Positions 1 through 6,011 of a DNA stretch of 7,579 bases are shown here, piece by piece. Position numbers and translations under genes: made by a program. Source of the DNA: an uncultured Collinsella sp. (GTDB taxonomy: Bacteria; Actinomycetota; Coriobacteriia; Coriobacteriales; Coriobacteriaceae). Position 1 is the stretch's first letter, and each line of letters begins with the position of its first letter. The DNA lies in assembly GCA_958448375.1 (NCBI GenBank), contig CAUDDU010000038.1:1-7579 (forward strand). Direction: 5' to 3'. The notes below the pieces were generated by a model that ran no database searches, was not told where the DNA came from, and worked only from the letters and a program-made list of their open reading frames with translations.

Positions 1-31
1 TTTCGGAACTGGGCTGATATTTCTTGATGTA

Positions 32-65
32 AGGCGCTCTTGGTCCTTTCGGGCTTGGGGCGTCT
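32..65 (+). other. Long imperfect RNA hairpin of unknown role
   Basis: The two arms 32-46 and 51-65 can pair over 15 positions with a single T-T mismatch and several G-U pairs, around the tetraloop TTTC. No T-run follows, so it is not a normal terminator. It sits about 20 bases before a tRNA-like T arm. Its stem is far longer than the variable arm of a Leu or Ser tRNA. It could be a peripheral helix of a structured RNA (for example an intron within a tRNA gene) whose 5' part lies outside the window. The pairing is seen in the sequence; any function is unknown. Confidence 0.4.
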
Positions 66-87
66 GTCTTATATAGGTAGATTCCTT

Positions 88-113
88 GCGGGTTCGAATC
101 CCTCCGCTTGCCC
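88..113 (+). other. tRNA-like 3' end (T arm plus acceptor strand), partial or broken
   Basis: Bases 90-102 form the classic T-arm core GGG-TTCGAAT-CCC. They are followed by a seven-base acceptor-like strand (105-111, CGCTTGC) and then C and CA. Read as a tRNA, the T stem has a C-T mismatch at its second pair and no clean CCA end. No matching 5' acceptor strand (GCAAGCG or a wobble variant) and no convincing D arm exist in the preceding 87 bases. A weak anticodon-like arm (64-80, loop TTATATA) relies on two G-U pairs. It may be the 3' exon of an interrupted tRNA, a decayed tRNA, or the 3' tRNA fragment left at the edge of an integrated element. Only the T-arm signature is secure. Confidence 0.4.
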
Positions 114-114
114 A

Positions 115-152
115 CAAAAAAGCGCCCTGGGCCGTTATGGGCTCAGGGCGCT
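115..152 (-). terminator. Rho-independent terminator of tRNA-Gln, possibly bidirectional
   Basis: Arms 121-133 and 140-152 pair over 13 positions (one G-U) around a six-base loop. On the minus strand the hairpin is followed directly by six T residues (A-run 115-120 on plus), the classic intrinsic terminator layout. It lies 10 bases beyond the 3' end of tRNA-Gln. On plus it is followed by CAGTTTTA, so it may also stop transcripts that cross the tRNA-like element on the left. Confidence 0.8.
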
Positions 153-161
153 CAGTTTTAA

Positions 162-236
162 TGGCTGGGACGGAGGGATTCGAACCCCCAACAGCCGGCA
201 CCAAAAACCGGAGTTCTACCGTTGAACTACGTCCCA
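162..236 (-). tRNA. trnQ: tRNA-Gln (anticodon UUG)
   Basis: The minus strand folds as a standard 75-nt tRNA with an encoded CCA. The acceptor is TGGGACG paired with CGTCCCA, the discriminator is G, the D arm contains AACGGTAGA, and the T arm is GGGGG-TTCGAAT-CCCTC. The anticodon stem CCGGT/GCCGG closes with a G-U pair, and the loop TTTTGGT gives anticodon TTG, which reads CAA and CAG glutamine codons. The U1-A72 end pair and G73 are typical of bacterial tRNA-Gln. It lies 38 bases downstream of the stop of the CwlM-like gene on the same strand and ends at a strong terminator. Confidence 0.95.
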
Positions 237-267
237 ATGTGTGGCGTTGCCCAAAAGCAACCCGTTT

Positions 268-296
268 AGTTTACCTAATCTGCGAGGGCATCGCAA
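268..296 (-). promoter_or_regulatory. Candidate promoter for tRNA-Gln
   Basis: On the minus strand TTGCGA (291-296) and TAAACT (268-273) are separated by exactly 17 bases. Each matches four of six positions of the sigma-70 type -35 and -10 boxes. The predicted start is about 25 bases before the tRNA. The -35 box falls in the last codons of the CwlM-like gene, so the tRNA could be expressed independently of it. Read-through from that gene is also possible, because only a weak hairpin (246-261) lies between them. Confidence 0.4.
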
Positions 297-1180
297 ACGC
301 CGTCGAGCAGGCGTACGGCGAGCGTCTGTGCGTCGCTTGCGGTGAAGGTTCCGTTGTAGCGTGTCATGCCCGTGAGCTCAATGCGGATGCGCGCAGGCTT
401 TTGTTGCGCGGCGACATTGGCAGTGCGGATGCGCTGTGCCAGGTTGTGACACTCGGCAAGGGCGATCGTGGCGCGCGGCGCTGCATCTGCGGGCAGCTCA
501 TCGCTTGCGATCTCGAGCACCAGGTCCACGTCGGTCGGGACCTCGGAATCGCAAAGCATCATGCCGCTGCTATCGGTCGTCGCAGTGGCGATGTTCCACA
601 TGCGCGATGCAACGCTACGCGCGATGGGGTCCTCGCCGATGACGGCAATCTGGAAGCGCTCGAGCACGTTGGCGGCGCGGGCAAAACCGATACGCGACTC
701 GGCCTCGGTAACCGAGGGCTTGCCCTCCCACACGTGGCGCAGGCGGTTGATATAGGCGTAGGTATCCTGGAATGCCATGCCATCGGCAAACAGGCCGACA
801 TTTTCCTGGAACTGCTGCAGAGCGGCCTCGGTGTGCGGGCCAAAATAGCCGTCGTCCTCACCGCAGGCAAAGCCCAAAACGTTGAGCGCGCGTTGCAGGG
901 CCTGAACGTCGGCGCCATGGAAATTGGGCATGCGCAGATAGAGCGTGCGGTCGCCCAGCTTATACGAGGCGTCTACCAGGGCGCTCCAGCAGGGGATATT
1001 GACGGCGCAGCCAGCGGCAAGGCCACTGTCGAGCCTAAAGGTGCCAACGGCCTGCTCAGTGGTGGCGCCAAAGCGCTTGTCGGCAACCTCGGTGTCATCG
1101 ATTGTATAGCCGAGCTGCAGAAGGCGGGACTGGACGTCCTCGACGGCTGCTCCCTGCATGCCCGTTGTAATAGGTTCCAT
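275..1180 (-). CDS. CwlM-like protein: two peptidoglycan-binding domains plus a degenerate C-terminal domain
   Basis: This is a 301-residue protein with no signal peptide or membrane segment, so probably cytoplasmic. Residues 6-69 and 86-144 are two PG_binding_1 repeats (VQSRLLQLGY, FGATTEQAVGTFR; LQRALNVLGF, DGYFGPHTEAALQQFQ). The segment joining them, with SYKLGDRTLY at 72-81, strongly recalls mycobacterial CwlM as I remember it. CwlM is an amidase-like protein that, when phosphorylated by PknB, stimulates MurA and so controls peptidoglycan precursor synthesis. In CwlM an Amidase_3 domain follows; here residues 172-301 are shorter and lack the DPGHGG-type zinc-binding His and Glu signature, so hydrolase activity is unlikely. 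The start ATG has AAAGGGG seven bases upstream. A regulatory or scaffolding role is inferred. Confidence 0.8.
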   Translation of the reverse strand: MEPITTGMQGAAVEDVQSRLLQLGYTIDDTEVADKRFGATTEQAVGTFRLDSGLAAGCAVNIPCWSALVDASYKLGDRTLYLRMPNFHGADVQALQRALNVLGFACGEDDGYFGPHTEAALQQFQENVGLFADGMAFQDTYAYINRLRHVWEGKPSVTEAESRIGFARAANVLERFQIAVIGEDPIARSVASRMWNIATATTDSSGMMLCDSEVPTDVDLVLEIASDELPADAAPRATIALAECHNLAQRIRTANVAAQQKPARIRIELTGMTRYNGTFTASDAQTLAVRLLDGVCDALAD

Positions 1181-1318
1181 GAACGAACCCCTTTCGGCGT
1201 ACCATTCGTACTATTTGAGCGTGTGTCGGATAGACAACGCAAAGGGATGCATAAACATGCACTCAACAGTGTAGCAAGTTGTACCCAAATACGCTGCTGA
1301 CAGGTTTTATAACCCCCG
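1181..1318. other. Intergenic region between polyprenyl synthase and CwlM-like gene
   Basis: These 138 bases hold no supported gene. Next to the CwlM-like start is its ribosome-binding site (AAAGGGG on minus). A perfect short inverted repeat, TGCAT-aaac-ATGCA, lies at 1248-1261. A small inverted repeat, GGTT-ttat-AACC, lies just past the polyprenyl synthase stop and has no T-run. No convincing -35/-10 pair was found on minus, so the CwlM-like gene may be read through from the gene upstream. Confidence 0.5.
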
Positions 1319-2344
1319 CTAGTTAAGGCGCTCCACAAAGAAATCTGCCATGGAGAGGAACAGCTCGCGTGCGCGCGGATCAAGCTCAACGTTCTCGATG
1401 GCCGCTTTCGCCTTGGCGGTCAGGTCGAGCGCGTAGTTGTGGGCGTAATCGATAGAGCCGGTCTGCTGGAAGATCTCCACGGCGCGTGCAAGTTGCGCGG
1501 GGTCCTCGGTGCCCGAGGAAAGGATTGCTTCAATCTCGTCGTGATAACGCTCGTCAGACAGGGCGTGCACGGCGACGAGGGTGCGCTTGCCCTCGGTGAT
1601 ATCGGTGCGGAAGTCCTTGTTGGCGGCCTCTTTGGTGCCGATCAAGTTGAGCAGATCATCTTGGATCTGGAAGGCAAGGCCCGTGTGCAGGCCAAAGGCG
1701 CGCAGTGCCTCAATCTGCTCCTCGCTGCCACCGCCGATAATGGCTCCGGCGGCAAGTGGCGTAGCTCCGCTGTAGTACGCGGTCTTGTGTGTCGCCATAT
1801 CCAGATAATCGTCGACCGAGATGTCAAAGCGCCCGTCGCGGACCCAGCCCAAGTCGAGCGCCTGGCCCTCGATGGTTCGGACGATCATCTCGGTGAGCTC
1901 GTGGAGCACGCGGAGTTTCACGTCTGCCTCGAGCGTGGGGTCGTCGAGAACCGTCTTGGTGACCATGGTGAGCGCTAAATCGCCGCAGTTGATGGCAAGC
2001 CCCGTGCCCTCGGTAAGGTGCATGCAGGGCTTGCCACGACGCAGCTGGCCGTTGTCGGCGATGTCGTCATGGATAAGCGCTCCCGATTGAAAGTGCTCGA
2101 TAGCCGCCGCCGCGCTGCGGGCGCTCTCAAAGCTGCCGCCTACCGCGGTGGCGGCGAGCATGCAGATGAGCGGGCGGTGGCGCTTGCCGGCATTGGCCGT
2201 AAATGCCGAGAGCGGGGTATACAGGTAGCGCTCGATATCGGCAGAGGTCGCCTGTCCGTCAAAGAACGTGGCCAGATAGTCGTTGATCTGGTCAAAGTGT
2301 TGGGCTAAAAAGCTGGTAAACGGACTGGACACGGATTCTCGCAT
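1319..2344 (-). CDS. trans-isoprenyl (polyprenyl) diphosphate synthase
   Basis: This 341-residue protein is of the usual family length. It condenses isopentenyl diphosphate with an allylic diphosphate to build longer prenyl chains in the cytosol. Visible family motifs are GKRHRP at 53-58, the first Asp-rich motif DDIAD at 93-97 followed by RR at 102-103, the HKT at 186-188, FQIQDD at 225-230, and the GKRT at 252-255. The second Asp-rich motif reads DDLLN (229-233) rather than DDxxD, a variation also known in some bacterial and archaeal family members. Product chain length cannot be fixed from sequence alone; GGPP or a longer quinone-type chain is possible. The ATG at 2344 has only a weak purine-rich site (AAGAAAG) before it, so translation may be modest. 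Confidence 0.9.
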   Translation of the reverse strand: MRESVSSPFTSFLAQHFDQINDYLATFFDGQATSADIERYLYTPLSAFTANAGKRHRPLICMLAATAVGGSFESARSAAAAIEHFQSGALIHDDIADNGQLRRGKPCMHLTEGTGLAINCGDLALTMVTKTVLDDPTLEADVKLRVLHELTEMIVRTIEGQALDLGWVRDGRFDISVDDYLDMATHKTAYYSGATPLAAGAIIGGGSEEQIEALRAFGLHTGLAFQIQDDLLNLIGTKEAANKDFRTDITEGKRTLVAVHALSDERYHDEIEAILSSGTEDPAQLARAVEIFQQTGSIDYAHNYALDLTAKAKAAIENVELDPRARELFLSMADFFVERLN

Positions 2345-2364
2345 TCTTTCTTAGGTTGCACCAT

Positions 2365-2375
2365 TGCATTATGCA
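2365..2375 (-). promoter_or_regulatory. Candidate -10 box overlapping a palindrome, upstream of polyprenyl synthase
   Basis: On minus the -10-like CATAAT (2368-2373) lies 23 bases before the polyprenyl synthase start. It sits within the perfect palindrome TGCAT-t-ATGCA. No good -35 box is present at 16-18 bases. The same TGCAT/ATGCA half-sites recur at 1248-1261 ahead of the CwlM-like gene, which could hint at a shared regulator but may be chance. Confidence 0.25.
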
Positions 2376-2460
2376 GACAACATATTGCCACATTAGGGCG
2401 TTGAGCGCGGCGGTTGAAGACGATTGAGTCTTGCGGCTGCAAACGTGGCAAGGGACTCGG

Positions 2461-4911
2461 CTAGATAAGCCCAAAGTGTTCGAGCGCGGTGACGACGCCG
2501 TCGTGGTCGAAGCTGTCGGTTACGTAGTCGGCCTTTTCCTTGAGGAAGTCCGGCGCGTTGCCCATGGCGATGCCAACATCGACTGCCTCCATGAGGGCGA
2601 TGTCGTTGCTCGCGTCGCCGATGCCGTATACGGTTCCATAGTCTGGTCCCAGGGCGTCAAGCACAGCCTTGATTCCGGCCCGTTTGGTGCACTCGCGCGG
2701 CGAGATTTCTGTGACCTCGAGCTCGAGCTCGTTGAGGCAGAGCAGAGGTCCAAGCTCTTCATCTTGGGCGATGCGGTTGGCAAGTGGTGTGGACATAAGA
2801 ATTTTATAGGCGTTGTAGTGCTCAAGTTGCGTGACGGCGTCGCCCACGGTGCGTGCGTAGCCGTACGTCTCGGGGGCATCTGCACTCATGCGCACGACGC
2901 GATCGATGCCCTCAAAGCGAATGACCTCGCCCGATTGCTCGAGATAGGGGGCGAGGCGCTGTAGCAGACCAGGGTTTATGGCTGCATTTCGCACGATACG
3001 CCCCTCGAGTTCGGCGTAACCGCCCGCGAGGCACACGACGCCTGCCCACGGCAGCTCGAGCAGCTTGGGATGGATGCAGCTGAGGGTGCGCCCCGTACAG
3101 ATAAAGGCTTTGTTGCCGTTGGCGACAAACGTGCGAATTGCCTGTGCAACCGTCTCGTTGGGATAGGGGGAGAGGTCTCGCTCACCCTCGGGAAGCTCCT
3201 GGGCAAGTCTGGGATCTTGCCAGGCGAGCGTACCGTCGATGTCGAAGAAGCAGACATTGCCATGCTTTTTGGTGGCGTCGGCGGCATGAGAAGGCGAGGC
3301 GGCGAATGCAAAACCCGGTTCGAGGCCCATGATCTGGTCAAAATGCTCTTTAACGCGGGGAACGGAGATGCCGATGACCACCTGGGCGGTCTTGCCCGTA
3401 ATGATGAGGCCCTTGGCGCCCGCCGCGACAAACGCCGCGTTATCTGCAACGATGGAAGGGTCTGCGACCTCGACGCGCAGGCGCGTGGCGCAGTTGGTTG
3501 CGCCCACAATATTGCCAACGCCACCTAAAAGCTGAATTACCCGCTCAGCGAGGACGTGATCTTGATCGGATCGACTATTGACCTCGTCATTGGGAGATTG
3601 CTCTTTGGCAAAGCCGCTTCCCGTTAAATGATCGATTGCCGCGCGATTGGCGACATGATCCTCGCGGCCCGGCGTCTTAAGGTCATAGATCAAGATGAGT
3701 GCTCGAAAACTAACAAAAAAGATGAGGCTAAAGGCAAGGCCGATACCGAGCGCCAAAAGGTAGGAGCCGGCATGCGTCCGCATGAGCGGAATAAAGTTGA
3801 AGGCTGCCATCTCCATGAGGCCGCCCGAGAAGATGCCGACGATGCCAAAGAGATTCATGGTTGTGGCAAGGCAAGACGATAAGACGGCGTAGAGAAAAAA
3901 GAGCCCGGGGTGGGTGAACATAAAGAGAAACTCGAGTGGCTCGGTAACGCCGCAAACCACCGAGGCGATGATGGCGGGAACAAGGATGGCCCTGAGGCCG
4001 GCGCGGCGCTCTGGTTTTGCGGTGGAGTAGAACGCGGCTGCGATGGCGGGAAGGCCAAAGAGCTTGACCCAGCCGGTGGCGGTAAAACCGGCCCACGGCG
4101 CAAGTTCATTAAGGGGGCGCGTGCTATGGGAGAGGATGGGGAGCAAGTTGCTCCACGTGGCGTAGATGCCGTCGTTAATGACCAGGTTGTCGTAGTAGAT
4201 CGGCATGTAGAGCAGGTGGTGCAGCCCCATGGGCTCGAGCGCTCGCTCCAAAAGCACAAAGATGCCCACGCCAAAGGGGCCGACGCCCGCAAGTGCGTGG
4301 CGCAGTGTTTCGGTCACAGCGTATACGGAGGGCACGATGGCGGCCGAGATAGCGGCAAGGGCAAACACGGCAAAAAAGCTGATGAGGTAGACCAGCGAGG
4401 AACCCGAGAAGGTGCCGAGCCAATCGGGAACCTTGGCATCGTAGAAGCGGTCATGGATGGCGACGACGGTTGCCGACACCGCCAGCGGGCCGATAATGCC
4501 GGTGTCGAGGGTCTTGATGCCGTCGATGATGGTGATGCCGCTAGCGGAGGTCAAAGACGATGGGTACTTAAGTCCAAGGTTGTCTCCGCTCAGCTTGATG
4601 ATCTCGCTCAAAAAGAAGCAATAGGCAAAATAGGCCACGAGCGCCTCGAGGCAACAACGTGCCGGTTGCTTTTGGGCAAGGCCGATGGGCAGCGCTACGG
4701 CAAAAAGGAGCGGAAGTCGTTTAAAGACCGTCCACGAACCACGCTGGATGATAGTCCAAAAAACGTACCAAGGGGTTCCGTATACGGCGAGGTCGCCGAC
4801 GATATCCGCAGACGTTGCGAGGGCGGAGACGCCGACCATAAGGCCCGATATGGAAAACAACATGGCGGGCGCGAACATTGCCCCGCCAAAGCGTTGGATT
4901 TTTTGCAGCAT
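2461..4911 (-). CDS. PTS alpha-glucoside-type EIICB fused to a Cof-type HAD phosphatase
   Basis: This 816-residue three-part protein sits in the membrane. Residues 1-416 are a glucose/maltose-superfamily EIIC channel of the MalP/GlvC/AglA type: MLQKIQRFGGAMF at the N-terminus, GLHHLLYMP at 229-237, GVTEPLEF at 321-328, LKTPGRED at 411-418. Residues 453-528 are EIIB with the phospho-cysteine C474 in TNCATRLRV. After an Ala-rich linker, residues 552-816 are a complete HAD (Cof, IIB) phosphatase: D557 and D559 in FDIDGT, T606 in CTGRT, probable K743, and D766/D770 in GIGDASND. The known EIICB role is uptake and 6-phosphorylation of maltose-like sugars, fed by an EIIA not found here. The fused HAD could dephosphorylate the incoming sugar; that is inference. 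The start is supported by GGGAGG six bases before the ATG. The gene is divergent from the TreR-like regulator. Confidence 0.93.
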   Translation of the reverse strand: MLQKIQRFGGAMFAPAMLFSISGLMVGVSALATSADIVGDLAVYGTPWYVFWTIIQRGSWTVFKRLPLLFAVALPIGLAQKQPARCCLEALVAYFAYCFFLSEIIKLSGDNLGLKYPSSLTSASGITIIDGIKTLDTGIIGPLAVSATVVAIHDRFYDAKVPDWLGTFSGSSLVYLISFFAVFALAAISAAIVPSVYAVTETLRHALAGVGPFGVGIFVLLERALEPMGLHHLLYMPIYYDNLVINDGIYATWSNLLPILSHSTRPLNELAPWAGFTATGWVKLFGLPAIAAAFYSTAKPERRAGLRAILVPAIIASVVCGVTEPLEFLFMFTHPGLFFLYAVLSSCLATTMNLFGIVGIFSGGLMEMAAFNFIPLMRTHAGSYLLALGIGLAFSLIFFVSFRALILIYDLKTPGREDHVANRAAIDHLTGSGFAKEQSPNDEVNSRSDQDHVLAERVIQLLGGVGNIVGATNCATRLRVEVADPSIVADNAAFVAAGAKGLIITGKTAQVVIGISVPRVKEHFDQIMGLEPGFAFAASPSHAADATKKHGNVCFFDIDGTLAWQDPRLAQELPEGERDLSPYPNETVAQAIRTFVANGNKAFICTGRTLSCIHPKLLELPWAGVVCLAGGYAELEGRIVRNAAINPGLLQRLAPYLEQSGEVIRFEGIDRVVRMSADAPETYGYARTVGDAVTQLEHYNAYKILMSTPLANRIAQDEELGPLLCLNELELEVTEISPRECTKRAGIKAVLDALGPDYGTVYGIGDASNDIALMEAVDVGIAMGNAPDFLKEKADYVTDSFDHDGVVTALEHFGLI

Positions 4912-4952
4912 GTTCTGCCTCCCGAATATCGAGGCGCGTTGCGCGTGGTGAA

Positions 4953-4977
4953 ACGTTTAAACAATGGATTCATTGTA
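4953..4977 (-). promoter_or_regulatory. PTS promoter -10 box with operator A at the transcription start
   Basis: On minus, TACAAT (4972-4977) is a five-of-six -10 box; no good -35 lies 16-18 bases upstream. Directly downstream, where transcription would begin, is operator A (4953-4964, ACGTTTAAACAA on plus), which matches 10 of 12 bases of the shared TTGTTTAAACAA motif. Its ACAA half also forms the inverted repeat ACAATG-gatt-CATTGT (4961-4976), which covers the -10 box. A repressor bound here would block the PTS promoter. Confidence 0.55.
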
Positions 4978-5074
4978 GAGGACCAGACGATTGTCGTACC
5001 GGCAGTTTTGAGCGAAACCGGTTTGGGCGCGACAGAAACCGTCAACGGTTAAATCCTGTCGCTTTGCCGATAAT

Positions 5075-5105
5075 CGGTTTAAACAACTTCAAGAAATGCT
5101 ATCGT
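5075..5105 (+). promoter_or_regulatory. Operator B and candidate gntR promoter
   Basis: CGGTTTAAACAA (5075-5086) matches 10 of 12 bases of the shared palindrome and contains GTTTAAAC, as operator A does. An extended -10, TGC-TATCGT (5097-5105), lies 17 bases after GTTTAA (5077-5082), a weak -35 that the operator covers. The start would fall about 28 bases before the regulator ATG. This layout fits autoregulation of the GntR gene. The box matches are modest, so the operator is better supported than the promoter. Confidence 0.5.
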
Positions 5106-5138
5106 GCCTAGCCATACATATTCATTAGAGGTGAAGTC

Positions 5139-5858
5139 ATGCCAAAAGCGATTTACGAAGGAATCTACCGCGAGATCCGTTCGCGCATCATTAACGGGAC
5201 TTATGCGTTTCAGGAGATGCTGCCAACCGAAGCCGAGCTGACCGCGGAGTTTGGCTGCACGCGCAATACCGTTCGACGCGCCTTGCGCATGCTGGCCGAC
5301 CAGATGTTTGTGCAGCCCATACACGGCAAGGGCGTGCGCGTTATTTGGCTTAAGGGCGAAACCGACATGTTGGGCGCACTCGAAGAGGTTGAGTCGTTTG
5401 GCGAGTTCGCAAAACGCAACAATGCCGTTGCATCGACGGACGTTAAGTCCTTTGAACATTTGATTTGCACCGAGCAGCTCTCTCGTCGCCTGGGCTTTAA
5501 GGTGGGCGAGGAGCTGATTCGCGTAGTGCGTGTCCGAAGCCTCAACGGCAACGCGCGCCAAGTGGACCATGGCTATTTTTTGGCGTCGATCGCCAAGGGC
5601 CTGACCCCCGAGATCGCGGCAGATTCTATTTACGGCTATCTGGAGCACAAGCGCGGTGTCAAAGTGATGGCGAGCCGTCGTACGGTGAGTGTCGAGCTCG
5701 CCAACGATGAAGACTGCAGCTATCTTGACCTCGGCAAATACAACTGCGTTGCCGTCATGGAGAGTCAGTCGTACACCTCGGATGGCATCTTGTTTGAGGT
5801 GACGCACACTCGCACACACCCCGAGATCTTCCATTACCGCGTCAATTCCAAGCGATAG
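5139..5858 (+). CDS. GntR-family transcriptional regulator with UTRA domain, TreR-like
   Basis: This 239-residue DNA-binding repressor has a winged helix-turn-helix at residues 1-70 (LPTEAELTAEFGCTRNTVRRAL, wing GKGVRV) and a UTRA ligand-binding domain at about 83-232 (SFGEFAK, VDHGYF, SIYGYLE, YLDLGKYN). The pattern closely follows Bacillus TreR as I remember it, including LTxEIxxxSIYxYxE and DEDxxxLDLxxY. TreR represses trehalose PTS genes and is released by trehalose-6-phosphate, so a phosphorylated disaccharide made by the neighbouring PTS is the likely inducer. Start: ATG with AGAGGTGA upstream. It is divergent from the PTS gene, 227 bases apart, and its operators lie between them and again ahead of the next gene. 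The exact sugar is not settled, since the PTS partner looks maltose-type. Confidence 0.92.
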   Translation: MPKAIYEGIYREIRSRIINGTYAFQEMLPTEAELTAEFGCTRNTVRRALRMLADQMFVQPIHGKGVRVIWLKGETDMLGALEEVESFGEFAKRNNAVASTDVKSFEHLICTEQLSRRLGFKVGEELIRVVRVRSLNGNARQVDHGYFLASIAKGLTPEIAADSIYGYLEHKRGVKVMASRRTVSVELANDEDCSYLDLGKYNCVAVMESQSYTSDGILFEVTHTRTHPEIFHYRVNSKR

Positions 5859-5900
5859 CCGGCTAGCTCGCAGCCTGACGAGACTCATGCCCTCAAAGCG

Positions 5901-5947
5901 AAAACGCCCGGTCAAACCGACGATGCATCGGCTTGACCGGGCGTTTT
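5901..5947 (+). terminator. Rho-independent terminator after gntR
   Basis: Bases 5901-5915 pair perfectly with 5933-5947 (15 pairs). A one-base mismatch and four more pairs close a seven-base loop. The 3' arm ends in GCGTTTTCTC, giving a U-tract. It lies 42 bases after the regulator stop and separates the regulator from the ABC-transporter operon, which therefore needs its own promoter. Confidence 0.93.
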
Positions 5948-5969
5948 CTCTGCATTCCATAACAAATAA

Positions 5970-5998
5970 TTGTTTATACAAAACTTGTCAAGTATCAA
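5970..5998 (+). promoter_or_regulatory. Operator C and candidate upstream promoter of the binding-protein operon
   Basis: TTGTTTATACAA (5970-5981) matches 11 of 12 bases of the shared operator motif. Its TTGTTT also serves as a possible -35, 17 bases before TATCAA (5993-5998). It overlaps the perfect inverted repeat AACAA-ataa-TTGTT (5961-5973). The promoter reading is only moderate; a second candidate lies downstream by operator D. Confidence 0.5.
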
Positions 5999-6011
5999 GT
6001 TGAAATTACCG

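Noticed and set aside
1..113. tmRNA or RNase P RNA 3' end
   Set aside because: The end lacks the UCC-ACCA of tmRNA and the conserved ACAGAA and GGCUUA elements of RNase P RNA; only the T-arm core is shared with tRNA-like molecules.
246..261. GTTGC-ccaaaa-GCAAC hairpin between the CwlM-like gene and tRNA-Gln as a terminator
   Set aside because: It has only five pairs and no T-run on minus, so it is too weak to call.
86..1300. Long open frame on plus (404 codons) across the CwlM-like gene
   Set aside because: It crosses tRNA-Gln and the terminator, is antisense to a gene with clear domains and a good ribosome-binding site, and its translation shows no family.
2407..2440. Possible terminator after the PTS gene
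   Set aside because: Short paired arms (GCGGC/GCTGC and AAGAC/GTCTT) can form, but an internal loop interrupts the stem and no T-run follows on minus.
4949..4963. Possible catabolite-response (cre) site TGAAACGTTTAAACA
   Set aside because: It lacks one base between the AA and CG of the cre pattern and is better explained by operator A, which recurs at three other places.
3910..5052. Open plus frame of 380 codons antisense to the EIIC region
   Set aside because: Its Lys/Gly/Asp-rich composition is the mirror of a GC-rich membrane protein gene; it has no recognisable domain and runs through the promoter region.
5079..5981. Open minus frame of 300 codons antisense to gntR
   Set aside because: It runs through the gntR terminator and promoter and has no recognisable domain, while the sense protein is a clear GntR/UTRA regulator.
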